Virus record (IMG/VR): IMGVR_UViG_3300036402_000050 | Span: 1 to 43,431 of that record | Direction: 5' to 3' (one strand) | DNA length: 43,431 nucleotides | DNA from: a virus | Shown: positions 5,835 through 13,719 of the stretch, in pieces | Layout: every line of letters starts with the position of its first letter | Numbering within the stretch: the first letter of the stretch is position 1 | Notes under the pieces: generated by a model | Told to the model about the DNA's origin: nothing | The model's input: only the letters and a program-made list of their open reading frames with translations | Databases searched by the model: none | Made by a program: the position numbers and the translations under genes

Positions 5835-6403
5835 GTCCCGCGAAGCGCTCGACTGTCGCGACAGCGAAGAAGAAAGGTGCCGCGAAACGCGGGAAAACAC
5901 CGGCTGCTCGTGACACGAAGGCGCCAGCGAAGATTGGCCGACCGACCGCGTACCGACCGGAATACGTCGGGCAAGTGACGAAGCTCGCCGCGCTGTGCGT
6001 CAGTGGGATCACCGACGCCGCGCTGGCTGCGTTCTTTGGCGTGACGGAGACGACCGTCAACAACTGGAAGCTCGCGCACCCTGCGTTTCTTGAGTCCCTA
6101 AAAGGGGCGAAGGACGATCTGGACGCCAAGGTGGAGCGCAGCCTGTTTGAGCGGGCCACCGGCTACGAGCACGCCGCGGTGAAGATCCTCACCGTTGCGC
6201 GGGGCGATAACCAGGGCTCAGACGTCGAAGAGGTCGCGTACATCGAGCGGTATCCGCCTGACACCACCGCGGCGATTTTCTGGCTCAAGAACCGCCAGCC
6301 GGACCGGTGGCGCGACAAGAGCGAAGTGGCGCACGGGCTCAGCTCACACCTCGCGCTGATGATGAGCGCCGCCGAGGAGCGACTTGCCCAGCGCGACGCT
6401 TGA
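5831..6403 (+). CDS. terS: Terminase small subunit
   Basis: This 190-residue protein has a very basic N-terminal tail (about 40 residues, Lys/Ala-rich). A helix-turn-helix follows (GITDAALAAFFGVTETTVNNW) near residues 58-78. The centre is helical (FLESLKGAKDDLDAKVERSLFERATGYEH). A region with IFWLKNRQPDRWRDK is a hallmark of phage small terminases that recognise the packaging site. It overlaps the large subunit by 20 bases. It binds phage DNA and hands it to the large subunit ATPase. GTG start in a GTGA overlap. Confidence 0.88.
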   Translation: MSPAKRSTVATAKKKGAAKRGKTPAARDTKAPAKIGRPTAYRPEYVGQVTKLAALCVSGITDAALAAFFGVTETTVNNWKLAHPAFLESLKGAKDDLDAKVERSLFERATGYEHAAVKILTVARGDNQGSDVEEVAYIERYPPDTTAAIFWLKNRQPDRWRDKSEVAHGLSSHLALMMSAAEERLAQRDA

Positions 6404-7874
6404 TCCGGCCGAGGTCGCGCTGATCGACCGCATGGCGTCCTTCCGGCATGACCCGCTCGGGCACGTCCTCTACGTCTACCCATGGGGCGTGAAAGGCACG
6501 GCGCTCGAGCACAAGACCGGGCCGAGGAAGTGGCAGGCGCGAAAGCTCAAACGCATCGGCGAGAAGCTGCGCGCCGGACGGAAGAGCGCCAATCAGGTCA
6601 TCCAAGAAGCGACCGTCTCAGGCCACGGCGTCGGCAAGTCCGCGCTGGTGGCGTTCCTCGTGAAGTGGGGACTGGACACGCTGCTCGATACGAAGTGCGT
6701 CGTCACGGCCAACACTGAGAAGCAGTTGCAGACGAAGACGTGGCCGGAAATCGCCAAGTGGCATTACCTGTCGCTGACGAAGCATTGGTTCACGTTCACT
6801 GCCACCTCGCTCTACTCGGTGGACCCGGAGCATGAGAAGACGTGGCGGGCCGACGCGATCCCGTGGAGCGAGAACAACACGGAAGCGTTCGCTGGCCTCC
6901 ACAACATCGGCCGGCGCATCATCGCGATCTTCGATGAAGCGTCCAAGATCGCGGACAAGGTGTGGGAAGTCACCGAAGGCGCGCTCACTGATCTCAAGAC
7001 CGAGATCATCTGGGCCGTGTTCGGCAACGGCACGCGGGCGACTGGCCGGTTCCGAGAGTGCTACCGGAAGTTCCGCCATCGCTGGGACGGCGAGCATATC
7101 GACTCGCGCGACGTCGAGGACACGAACAAGGAACTACTCGCGCAGTGGGTGGCGGACTACGGGGAAGAGTCTGACTTCGTGAAAGTGCGCGTGCTCGGCC
7201 AGTTCCCGAATGCGTCCATCAAGTCGCTGATCTCCGAGGCGGACGTGGATCCGGCCTATGGACGACACCTCCGCGACGAGCAGTACAACTGGGCGCCGAT
7301 CATCCTCTCGTGTGATCCGGCATGGGAAGGCGACGACATGCTCGTCATCGGACTCCGGCAAGGGCTGATGTTCAAGATCCTCGTCGAGATGCCGAAGAAC
7401 GACAACGACGTGTGGGTCGCGAACAAGCTGGCCCGGCTCGAGGACGAGCACCACGCGGACGCGGTGTTCATTGATGCGGGCTACGGCACCGGCATCAAGA
7501 GCGCGGGTGATGTGATGGGCCGGACGTGGACGCTCGTCTGGTTCGGGGAGAAGGCCGACGATCCCGGCTACGTGAACAAGCGATCTGAGATGTGGGGCGC
7601 GGGCATCAAGCCGTGGCTCAAGGCGGGAGGCGCGATCGAGAAACGGCCGCAACTCCGTGAAGATCTGCTGGGCCCGGAGACCGTCGCGCGTCTGGATGGC
7701 AAGATCCTCCTCGAGTCGAAGGACTCGATGAAGAAGCGCGGCATTCCCTCGCCGAACTATGGGGATGCGCTTGGGCTGACCTTCGCCCATCCCGTCATGA
7801 AGCGTGACAGTCAGCTCGTCGGCGCTGGTGGGCGGGGCATGGTGTCCGATTACGACCACCGGTTGAGCGCGTGA
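6384..7874 (+). CDS. terL: Terminase large subunit
   Basis: This 496-residue protein is the packaging motor. It has Walker A SGHGVGKS at residues 79-86, Walker B IIAIFDEAS with D184/E185, and a coupling motif FGNGTRATGRF near 213-223. The C-terminal RNase H-like nuclease carries metal residues D311 (SCDPAW), D364 (VFIDAG) and D461 (NYGDALGLT). The start is taken as TTG 6384, four bases after GAGGAG; the ATG at 6432 is the alternative. It cuts concatemers and pumps DNA into the prohead through the portal at 8669. All key residues are present. Confidence 0.95.
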   Translation: MPSATLDPAEVALIDRMASFRHDPLGHVLYVYPWGVKGTALEHKTGPRKWQARKLKRIGEKLRAGRKSANQVIQEATVSGHGVGKSALVAFLVKWGLDTLLDTKCVVTANTEKQLQTKTWPEIAKWHYLSLTKHWFTFTATSLYSVDPEHEKTWRADAIPWSENNTEAFAGLHNIGRRIIAIFDEASKIADKVWEVTEGALTDLKTEIIWAVFGNGTRATGRFRECYRKFRHRWDGEHIDSRDVEDTNKELLAQWVADYGEESDFVKVRVLGQFPNASIKSLISEADVDPAYGRHLRDEQYNWAPIILSCDPAWEGDDMLVIGLRQGLMFKILVEMPKNDNDVWVANKLARLEDEHHADAVFIDAGYGTGIKSAGDVMGRTWTLVWFGEKADDPGYVNKRSEMWGAGIKPWLKAGGAIEKRPQLREDLLGPETVARLDGKILLESKDSMKKRGIPSPNYGDALGLTFAHPVMKRDSQLVGAGGRGMVSDYDHRLSA

Positions 7875-7984
7875 GACTCGGCCGCGTGCTCTGCTGGGTG
7901 TTCGGCCACAAGGCCGCCTGGCGCGTTCCCCTCCTCCGCGAGTACGGCGAGTGCTCCCGCTGCCGACAGACGGTGAAGCTGTGA
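7871..7984 (+). CDS. 37-residue zinc-binding-like micro-protein
   Basis: GTG 7871 overlaps the terminase stop, and the TGA overlaps GTG 7981 of the acetyltransferase gene. The peptide has an N-terminal Cys/His segment (LCWVFGHK) and a C-terminal GECSRCRQT pair, which together can hold a zinc ion. Similar short C-x-x-C proteins occur in this position in other phages as far as I recall. Function unknown. Confidence 0.6.
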   Translation: MRLGRVLCWVFGHKAAWRVPLLREYGECSRCRQTVKL

Positions 7985-8427
7985 TCGTCCGCCCCGCCAC
8001 GACCGACGACATCCCGTGGCTGCTCGCCGAACTCGCCGCGTTCGATCGGTTCTTCGGCTCATCCCGTTCGCTCTTCCCGTCGATCGAGTACGCGGAAGGC
8101 GTGCTGACCGGCGTGATGACGGATCATCTCTTCCTCGTGGCCGAGTCGCCGCATGGTCCGGCTGGGTTCATCGCCGGAACGATCACACCGCACGGGCTCA
8201 ACCCCGCCATCGTCGTCCTGGCCGAGTTGTTCTGGTGGGTCGCGCCGGAGCATCGGGGCTCACGGGCAGCGTTGCTCCTCCTCAACGCCTACGTGGCTGC
8301 GGGGAAGGCACGCGCGCACTGGATCACGATGACGATCGAAGCGGAGAGCCCGATCGGTCCGCATATGCTCTATCGCCGCGGGTTCCGGTTCAAAGAAGCG
8401 AGCTACTTGCTCGAGGTCGGCGTCTGA
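7981..8427 (+). CDS. GNAT-family N-acetyltransferase
   Basis: This 148-residue protein shows the GNAT fold order: an N-terminal IVRPATTDDIPWL strand-helix, a central beta strand (AIVVLAELFWWVAPEHRGSRAALLLL) carrying the acetyl-CoA pyrophosphate loop PEHRGSRAA, and a C-terminal GPHMLYRRGFRFKEASYLLEV. It transfers an acyl group from acyl-CoA to an unknown amine. GNAT genes sit between terminase and portal in several podoviruses, so it may act on a virion or host protein during assembly. GTG start in a GTGA overlap; its stop overlaps the next ATG. Confidence 0.82.
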   Translation: MIVRPATTDDIPWLLAELAAFDRFFGSSRSLFPSIEYAEGVLTGVMTDHLFLVAESPHGPAGFIAGTITPHGLNPAIVVLAELFWWVAPEHRGSRAALLLLNAYVAAGKARAHWITMTIEAESPIGPHMLYRRGFRFKEASYLLEVGV

Positions 8428-8672
8428 TGGCCGCGAGTCTCGGCGGCATCCTCGGCATGTTCAACCCGCCTGCACCCGCCGCCGCACCACTGCCCACCGC
8501 CCCGAGCCTCTCCGCCGATGACGCGCAGGCCAACGCCAACGCCCGGATCGCCGCCGACCGCCAGCGGTCCCGCGCCCTCGGCACGACCTCGCGCCGCGAC
8601 ACGCTCTTGACCGGCCCCTCGGGGATCACCACCCCCGCGCCCGTCGTGCGGAAAACCCTGCTCGGCCAATGA
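8427..8672 (+). CDS. Small phage protein upstream of portal
   Basis: This 81-residue protein begins with a hydrophobic glycine-rich stretch (ASLGGILGMF) and a Pro/Ala linker, followed by a helix (ADDAQANANARIAADRQRSRA) and the motif TSRRDTLLTGPSG. This ending is typical of small proteins encoded next to podovirus portal genes. It overlaps both neighbours by four bases or fewer. It is probably a minor virion or assembly protein, inferred from position only. Confidence 0.68.
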   Translation: MAASLGGILGMFNPPAPAAAPLPTAPSLSADDAQANANARIAADRQRSRALGTTSRRDTLLTGPSGITTPAPVVRKTLLGQ

Positions 8673-10441
8673 GTAGCGAGCGCATCCCCGCGCAGCCGGG
8701 CCTCCTGCCGCGCAAAACGCCGCAGACGAAGCGCCAGTTCCTCCAACTCCTCGGCGCGCAGCACAAGAACGCCCGCACCTCGTTCGAGGCGCATTGGCGT
8801 GAGTTGGGCGAGTTCTTCCGCCCCCGCCGGACCCGCTTCACGACCTCTGACCGCAACCGCGGCGACAAGCGCAGTCAGAAGATCATCGACTCGACCGCGG
8901 TATATGCCGCGCGCACGCTCGCATCCGGCATGATGAGCGGCATCACGAGCCCCGCCCGCGCGTGGTTCAAGATGGCCTTGTCGGACACGGCGTTGATGGA
9001 GCTCGACACGGTGAAGCAGTGGGCGGAAGAGGTCCGCGAGAGGATGGCCGCGGTCATGCTCCGCTCGAACTTCTACTCCACGCTCCCGACGTTTTACTCG
9101 GACCTTGGCGTGTTTGGCACGACCTGCCAACTGGTCGAAGAGGACGACGTAGACGTGATCCGCTGCACGCACTTCGCCATTGGCGAATACTGGCTTGGGC
9201 TGAACAGCAAGCAGCAAGTGCGCTCGTTCATGCGCGAGTTCCAGATGAGCACGCGGCAGATCGTCGAGCGGTTCGGGCAGCGCATCGGCGACTCGTACAG
9301 CGTCGAGAACCTCTCGATTGCCGTGCAGAACGCCTGGACGACGGGCGCGCTCGAGACGATGCACGATGTCGCCTTCCACATCTACGAGAACCACGAGCAC
9401 GACCCGTCGAAGCTGCACAGCAAGTACAAGCAATTCGGCGCCTGCTACTACGAGATGGGCGGCGAGAACACCAAGCTGCTCGAAGAGTCCGGGTTCGACG
9501 AGTGCCCCGTCATGGCGATTCGATGGGAAGTGACGACGGGCGACGTGTACGCAACGGACTGCCCCGGCATGACCGCGCTGGCGGACAACAAGGAGCTCCA
9601 GTTCTCGCGGAAGATGGGCGCGCAGGCCATCGAGAAGGCGGTCAAGCCGCCGATGATCGCGCCCGCGACCATGAAGAACGCCGCCCTGACCCAGATCCCG
9701 GGTGGCGTCTCCTATGTCGATGAGACGAGCGACAAGAAGTTCCGCCCGGCCATCGATACGTCCGGCTTCCGGCTCGACTGGCTCGCCGCCTGGATCGCGG
9801 ACCTCAAGCAGTCGATCGACAAGGCGTTCTTCGTCGACATGTTCCTCTTGATCTCGAACATCGAGAAGTCGAACACGACCGCGACCGAGATCCTCGAAAA
9901 GAAGGAAGAGAAGCTCCTGACGCTCGGCCCCGTGCTGACGCAGGTGGATGTCGGCTTCCTCGATCCGTTCTTCGCCCGCCTGTTCGGCATCATGACGCGG
10001 AAAGGCCTGTTGCCCGATCCGCCGCCCGAGCTGCACGGCAAGGTGTTCCACGTCGAGTACGAATCGATCATGGCGCAGGCGCAGCGTGCCCAAGGCCGCT
10101 CCGGCGTCGAAGCGCTGGCCGTGTTCGCGCTCAACCTCGCCAAGATCGATCAGGCGTCGCTCGACAAGATCGACACCGACGAGATGATCGACACCTACTC
10201 CACGATGGCCGGGACACCACCAGCGATCATCCGCTCAGACGAGAAGGTGCAGTCGATGCGGAAGGCGCGCGCCGATGCAGCGCAGCAGCAGCAAGCCGCG
10301 CAGCAGGCCGAGCAGATGGCCGGCGCCGCGCACAAGCTCGCCGGGGCCGACACGGGCGGGAAGAACGCGCTGACCGACCTCCTCTCGAGCGCGCAGGCGG
10401 GCAACGGCCTCGGCGCCGACTCGCCGCAGGGTGGGCTATGA
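8669..10441 (+). CDS. Portal protein (head-to-tail connector)
   Basis: This 590-residue protein resembles podovirus head-tail connectors (T7 gp8-like family). The N-terminal helix carries WRELGEFFRPRR, followed by SQKIIDSTAVYAARTLASGMMSG and TSPARAWFKM, both characteristic of the family. A long helical region (near 400-420) with SNIEKSNTTATEILEK gives the stem, and the C-terminus is Gln/Ala-rich (AAQQQQAAQQAEQMAG). Twelve copies form the ring at the capsid vertex through which DNA passes and to which the gp11-like protein at 16590 binds. Length fits the family. ATGA overlaps on both sides. Confidence 0.9.
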   Translation: MSSERIPAQPGLLPRKTPQTKRQFLQLLGAQHKNARTSFEAHWRELGEFFRPRRTRFTTSDRNRGDKRSQKIIDSTAVYAARTLASGMMSGITSPARAWFKMALSDTALMELDTVKQWAEEVRERMAAVMLRSNFYSTLPTFYSDLGVFGTTCQLVEEDDVDVIRCTHFAIGEYWLGLNSKQQVRSFMREFQMSTRQIVERFGQRIGDSYSVENLSIAVQNAWTTGALETMHDVAFHIYENHEHDPSKLHSKYKQFGACYYEMGGENTKLLEESGFDECPVMAIRWEVTTGDVYATDCPGMTALADNKELQFSRKMGAQAIEKAVKPPMIAPATMKNAALTQIPGGVSYVDETSDKKFRPAIDTSGFRLDWLAAWIADLKQSIDKAFFVDMFLLISNIEKSNTTATEILEKKEEKLLTLGPVLTQVDVGFLDPFFARLFGIMTRKGLLPDPPPELHGKVFHVEYESIMAQAQRAQGRSGVEALAVFALNLAKIDQASLDKIDTDEMIDTYSTMAGTPPAIIRSDEKVQSMRKARADAAQQQQAAQQAEQMAGAAHKLAGADTGGKNALTDLLSSAQAGNGLGADSPQGGL

Positions 10442-10749
10442 GCGACGCGCTGGTCGACAATGCGTCTGATCCCACGCAGGTCAGGAACGCGCGCCAGACG
10501 GAGAAGCTGCGCCAGCGGCAGGCAGCGGCCGACCTCAAATCGTTGGTCGAGAATCCCGCCTTCATGCGCTATGCCGCGCGGTTGCTCGAGTTCACGGGCT
10601 TCATGCGTTCCGAGTACCGGGCCAATCCGAACGAGATGGCCTTTCACGCCGGGCAGCGCAACGTCGGTCTCCGAGTGTTCTCGGAGATCAGCGAAGCGCA
10701 TCCGGCCGCCATCGCTGCCATGATGCAGCCCACGAAGGAGAGGAAGTAG
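10438..10749 (+). CDS. Small conserved head-region protein
   Basis: This 103-residue protein has an N-terminal charged helix (NARQTEKLRQRQAAADLKSL) and a centre with NPAFMRYAARLLEFTGFM, followed by EMAFHAGQRNVGLRVF. These features recur in small proteins placed between portal and scaffold in podoviruses. It starts in an ATGA overlap with the portal gene, and the scaffold gene begins immediately after its stop. Probably structural or assembly-related; function unproven. Confidence 0.7.
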   Translation: MSDALVDNASDPTQVRNARQTEKLRQRQAAADLKSLVENPAFMRYAARLLEFTGFMRSEYRANPNEMAFHAGQRNVGLRVFSEISEAHPAAIAAMMQPTKERK

Positions 10750-11373
10750 ATGCCCGAAGAGATTGGGACACCGCCGCCCGTCGATCCCGTTGTGCCGCCG
10801 GTTGATCCGGCCACTCCGCCCACCGATCCGGTCGTCCCTCCCGTCACACCACCGGAGCCCGCAAAGCCGATCGAGTACGCACTGACGCTCCCCAAGGACT
10901 CCACGCTGGACGCTGCCTTTCTCGAGAGGACCGTCGCCATTGCGCGCGAACGGGGACTCTCACCCGAGCAAGCGCAGGCCACCGTCGACCTTGTCAATCA
11001 GGAAGCCGTGTCGCAACGCGCCGCGCTCCTGACCGCCTACCAGCCGGGTGGCGCTGAGTGGACGAAGCAGGTCGACGCATGGCGGGCCGAAACGCTCGCC
11101 GACGTCACGCTGGGCAAGACGCCGGAGGAACGCACCGCGAGCCTCGCGATGGGCAAGTCGGTGCTGGATCGCTACACCGTCGCGAACCCCGCCGAAGCGG
11201 AAGGCATGAAAGCCTTCCTCGACAACTCAGGGCTCGGCGATCATCCGGCCACGATGCGGTTCTTCAAGTGGCTCGGCGAGGCGGCGGGAGAGAAGCCCGT
11301 CGTCATCGGCGGCGACGGCGGCCCATCACAGGCCGACAAGCTGAAGCAGATGTACCCGAGCATGACCACGTAG
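10750..11373 (+). CDS. Scaffold-like protein
   Basis: This 207-residue acidic protein starts directly after the previous stop. Residues 1-37 are a Pro/Val/Asp repeat (PVDPVVPPVDPATPP and similar) and must be disordered. The rest is helical (LDAAFLERTVAIARERGLS, EQAQATVDLVNQEAV) and ends in a basic short helix (QADKLKQMYP). Acidic flexible proteins of this size just before the major capsid gene are usually scaffolds that shape the prohead and then leave. It is followed by a hairpin and then the capsid gene. Confidence 0.8.
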   Translation: MPEEIGTPPPVDPVVPPVDPATPPTDPVVPPVTPPEPAKPIEYALTLPKDSTLDAAFLERTVAIARERGLSPEQAQATVDLVNQEAVSQRAALLTAYQPGGAEWTKQVDAWRAETLADVTLGKTPEERTASLAMGKSVLDRYTVANPAEAEGMKAFLDNSGLGDHPATMRFFKWLGEAAGEKPVVIGGDGGPSQADKLKQMYPSMTT

Positions 11374-11395
11374 GACCACCAACCTGACCGAAACC

Positions 11396-11421
11396 AAGGG
11401 CGCCTCCATCCGGGGCGCCTT
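11396..11421 (+). terminator. Hairpin between scaffold and capsid genes
   Basis: AAGGGCGCC and GGGGCGCCTT can pair over an eight-base stem with one bulge and a seven-base loop, followed by TTGTCGTTT. The same arms and the TTTGTCGTT tail recur at 26691-26713. It should partly stop or pause transcription before the capsid gene, or stabilise the 3' end of the upstream message. A weak U-rich tail makes full termination uncertain. Confidence 0.55.
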
Positions 11422-11449
11422 TGTCGTTTCCGCCACCTGAGGACGCGCC

Positions 11450-12451
11450 ATGACCACCCTTGCTACCTCGAGCCCCACGCTGCTCGATCTCGCGAAGACG
11501 CTGAACCCCGACGGCACGTCCGCGAATGTCGTCGAGATTCTGACGCAGTACAACGAAGTGCTGGAGGATGCCGTCGCCGTCGAAGCGAACAGCGTCACCG
11601 GCCACCGCACGACCACCCGCACCGGCATTCCCCTGCCGACGTGGACCAAGCTCTATCAGGGTGTGACGCCCACGAAGAGCACGACCGCCCAGGTGACGGA
11701 TTCCTTCGGTACGCTCGCGAACTACTCGCGCGTCGCGAAGGACCTCGTCGACCTTGCGCCCTCCGGCACGGCGTTCCGGCTCTCCGAGGACAAGCCCGTC
11801 CTCGAGGGCATGGCGCAGGAGATGGCGCAGACGCTCTTCTACGGGTCGGAAAAGACCGCGCCGGAAGAGTTCACCGGCCTGTCGCCGCGCTACAACTCGC
11901 TCACGGCCGAGAATGGTGTCGACAACATCATCAACGGCGCCGGATCCGGCTCGGACAACACGTCGATCTGGCTGATCTGCTGGGGTGAGCAGACGATGCA
12001 CACGATTTTCCCGAAGGGATCGAAGGCGGGCATCGTGCAGGAGGATCGCGGCCAGCAGACGATGCAGAACTCCCTCGGCACCACCGATGGCGCGCTGTGG
12101 GAGGCCTACGTCACGCACTATCAGTGGAAGATGGGCTTCTCGCTGCGTGACTGGAGGTACGCGGTCCGCATCGCGAACATCGACGTGTCGGACCTCACCA
12201 CGCTCGCGAACACGAAGCTCCTCGTGCAGTGGATGACGCAGGCGACCGAGCGCATCCCGTCGTTCAACAACGGACGGGCCGCGTTCTACCTGAACCGGAA
12301 CATCCGCGAGAAGCTGCGTCTCGGCATCCTCGAGAAGATCACCACGCAGCTCACTTGGGAGACCGTCTCCGGAAAGCGCGTGATGTCCTTCGACGGCATC
12401 CCGGTCCGCCGCGTCGACCAGCTCGTGAACAACGAAGCCGTCGTTTCGTAA
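11450..12451 (+). CDS. Major capsid protein (BPP-1-like)
   Basis: This 333-residue protein resembles the coat proteins of Bordetella BPP-1-like podoviruses, which have an HK97-type shell fold. Recognisable segments are DLAKTLNPDGTSANVVEILTQ at the N-terminus, VTGHRTTTRTGIPLPTWTKLYQGV near residues 47-70, and YGSEKTAPEEFTGLSPRYNSL around 130. GIPVRRVDQL lies at the C-terminus. Several hundred copies form the shell. GAGGA precedes the ATG by about seven bases. The hairpin upstream and the one at 13213 set the capsid-cement-head cassette apart, which would allow higher expression. Confidence 0.85.
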   Translation: MTTLATSSPTLLDLAKTLNPDGTSANVVEILTQYNEVLEDAVAVEANSVTGHRTTTRTGIPLPTWTKLYQGVTPTKSTTAQVTDSFGTLANYSRVAKDLVDLAPSGTAFRLSEDKPVLEGMAQEMAQTLFYGSEKTAPEEFTGLSPRYNSLTAENGVDNIINGAGSGSDNTSIWLICWGEQTMHTIFPKGSKAGIVQEDRGQQTMQNSLGTTDGALWEAYVTHYQWKMGFSLRDWRYAVRIANIDVSDLTTLANTKLLVQWMTQATERIPSFNNGRAAFYLNRNIREKLRLGILEKITTQLTWETVSGKRVMSFDGIPVRRVDQLVNNEAVVS

Positions 12452-12484
12452 GCGGCGCACTCCATCCACCCAGAGGACACACCC

Positions 12485-12949
12485 ATGCAGATTTCTGCTC
12501 TCGATGAGTTCGCGGATGCGACCGCGCTCTCCACGGCCGCCACGGGCCGCGCGCTCGTCGGCAACGTCATCAACCTCGGCCTCCCGCCGCAGGGCACGGT
12601 CGGCCGGGACATCGGCAACGGCAAGACGGTCTACCTCGTCATCTCCGTCGACACGGCGGTGACGTCGGCCGGCGCGGCCACCGTCTCGTTCGAGCTCTCG
12701 TCGGACGCACAGGCCGCCATCGCCGTCGATGCGTCCGAGACGATCCACATCGCCACCGATGCGATTCCGAAGGCGACACTGGTCGCTGGCTATCAGCGCG
12801 CCTTCGCACTGCCGCCCGAGCTGCCCGCCTATGAGCAGTTCTTGGGCATCGTGCAGAACGTCGGCACGGCGGCGCTCACGGCCGGCAAGATCAACGCCTT
12901 CCTGACGCTCGACCCGGCTATCGCGAAGTCCTACACGGACGGCATCTAA
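12485..12949 (+). CDS. Capsid cement/decoration protein (Bbp16-like)
   Basis: This 154-residue protein follows the capsid gene by 33 bases with its own AGAGGA site. It is beta-rich, with segments such as GKTVYLVISVDTAVTSAGAATVSFELS, and a conserved C-terminal LPAYEQFLGIVQNVGTAALTAGKINAFLTL. This matches the cement proteins of BPP-1-type phages that clamp capsomers after expansion. Order and size also fit. The assignment is by memory of the family and remains to be confirmed by profile search. Confidence 0.7.
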   Translation: MQISALDEFADATALSTAATGRALVGNVINLGLPPQGTVGRDIGNGKTVYLVISVDTAVTSAGAATVSFELSSDAQAAIAVDASETIHIATDAIPKATLVAGYQRAFALPPELPAYEQFLGIVQNVGTAALTAGKINAFLTLDPAIAKSYTDGI

Positions 12950-12952
12950 GCG

Positions 12953-13195
12953 ATGGCCGCCAAGGAGAAGGACGCGTCGCCCGCCGACGCGAAGGCCGAG
13001 ACGCAGCCCATCCCCGTCCGCGCCACGGACGTCGGGTTCTACGGCGGCGGACGAAAGCGCCGCGGTGACCTGTTCACGATCGCCAGCGAGCAGGAGCTGG
13101 GGAAGTGGATGGAGCGCCGCGACACGCCGGAAGCGCAGGCGCTCGACGAGCTCGAGGCAGCCCGCACGAAGGACGCCGCCAAGTTCGCGCGGTAG
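12953..13195 (+). CDS. Small head protein
   Basis: This 80-residue basic protein starts three bases after the cement gene. It carries VRATDVGFYGGGRKRRGDLFTI, a motif of small phage proteins encoded just after capsid genes, then a helix (SEQELGKWMERRDTPEAQALDELEAA). It is probably a head-maturation or head-tail joining accessory. A strong hairpin (13213-13242) follows, closing the capsid cassette. Confidence 0.7.
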   Translation: MAAKEKDASPADAKAETQPIPVRATDVGFYGGGRKRRGDLFTIASEQELGKWMERRDTPEAQALDELEAARTKDAAKFAR

Positions 13196-13212
13196 ACACA
13201 CCACACACCGGG

Positions 13213-13242
13213 AACGCGCGCCGCTTGGACAGGGCGCGCGTT
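13213..13242. terminator. Strong hairpin closing the capsid cassette
   Basis: AACGCGCGCC and GGCGCGCGTT form a perfect ten-base stem with a ten-base loop, in a gap of 65 bases between two genes. After it comes GCCATTTCC, not a proper T-run. In T7 the capsid gene is also followed by a leaky terminator; here this hairpin could raise capsid transcript over downstream tail genes. Confidence 0.6.
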
Positions 13243-13260
13243 GCCATTTCCTAACCGACT

Positions 13261-13716
13261 ATGGCCGATGCCGTCACGACCCGCATTCTCGTCGATACGC
13301 CCACGCAGACGATTGTGCACCTGACCTGTATCTCGGATGGCACCGGAGAGACGGCTGTCATCAAGGCGGACAAATCCACGCTCGTCTTCTGTCCTGGCAT
13401 CATCACCGCAGGGGTGCGTGCGGCGCCGGCTGAAGCGGCCAGTCTCGACGTGGAGGCGGTGCGCTGGAACGTCCAGGGCTTCACCAGCGTGCGGTTTTTG
13501 TGGGACCACACGACGGATGACGTCGCACTCGCGCTCTCGGGCGGTGGGTACGACGACTTCGTTGGCCCGGGCGGCGAGCGCGGGCGGTCGATCATTCCAA
13601 CACTGTCGGACCCACGCTCGGCCGGCGGCGCGGGCGACATCCTGCTGACCAGCGTCGGGGCCGTCTCAGGCGCGACCTACGATCTCACCCTCTGGCTCCG
13701 CAAGAGCGCGGCGTAG
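13261..13716 (+). CDS. Head-completion or minor structural protein
   Basis: This 151-residue beta-rich protein starts at ATG 13261 after the hairpin gap. It contains VDTPTQTIVHLTCISDGTGETAV, a pattern that recurs in phage head-region proteins, and a jelly-roll-like remainder (VRFLWDHTTDDVALALSGGGYDDF). It ends in TYDLTLWLRKSAA. It may be a decoration or stopper protein. No enzymatic motif is visible. Confidence 0.65.
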   Translation: MADAVTTRILVDTPTQTIVHLTCISDGTGETAVIKADKSTLVFCPGIITAGVRAAPAEAASLDVEAVRWNVQGFTSVRFLWDHTTDDVALALSGGGYDDFVGPGGERGRSIIPTLSDPRSAGGAGDILLTSVGAVSGATYDLTLWLRKSAA

Positions 13717-13719
13717 TCG

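Noticed and set aside
8390-10093. 567-residue minus-strand frame across the portal gene
   Set aside because: Antisense shadow of the portal gene; no domain is visible in it.
11303-13204. 633-residue open frame on the minus strand across the capsid genes
   Set aside because: High-GC codon bias keeps the antisense frame open. The product is a low-complexity Arg/Gly/Val mixture, and the plus-strand capsid genes are clear.
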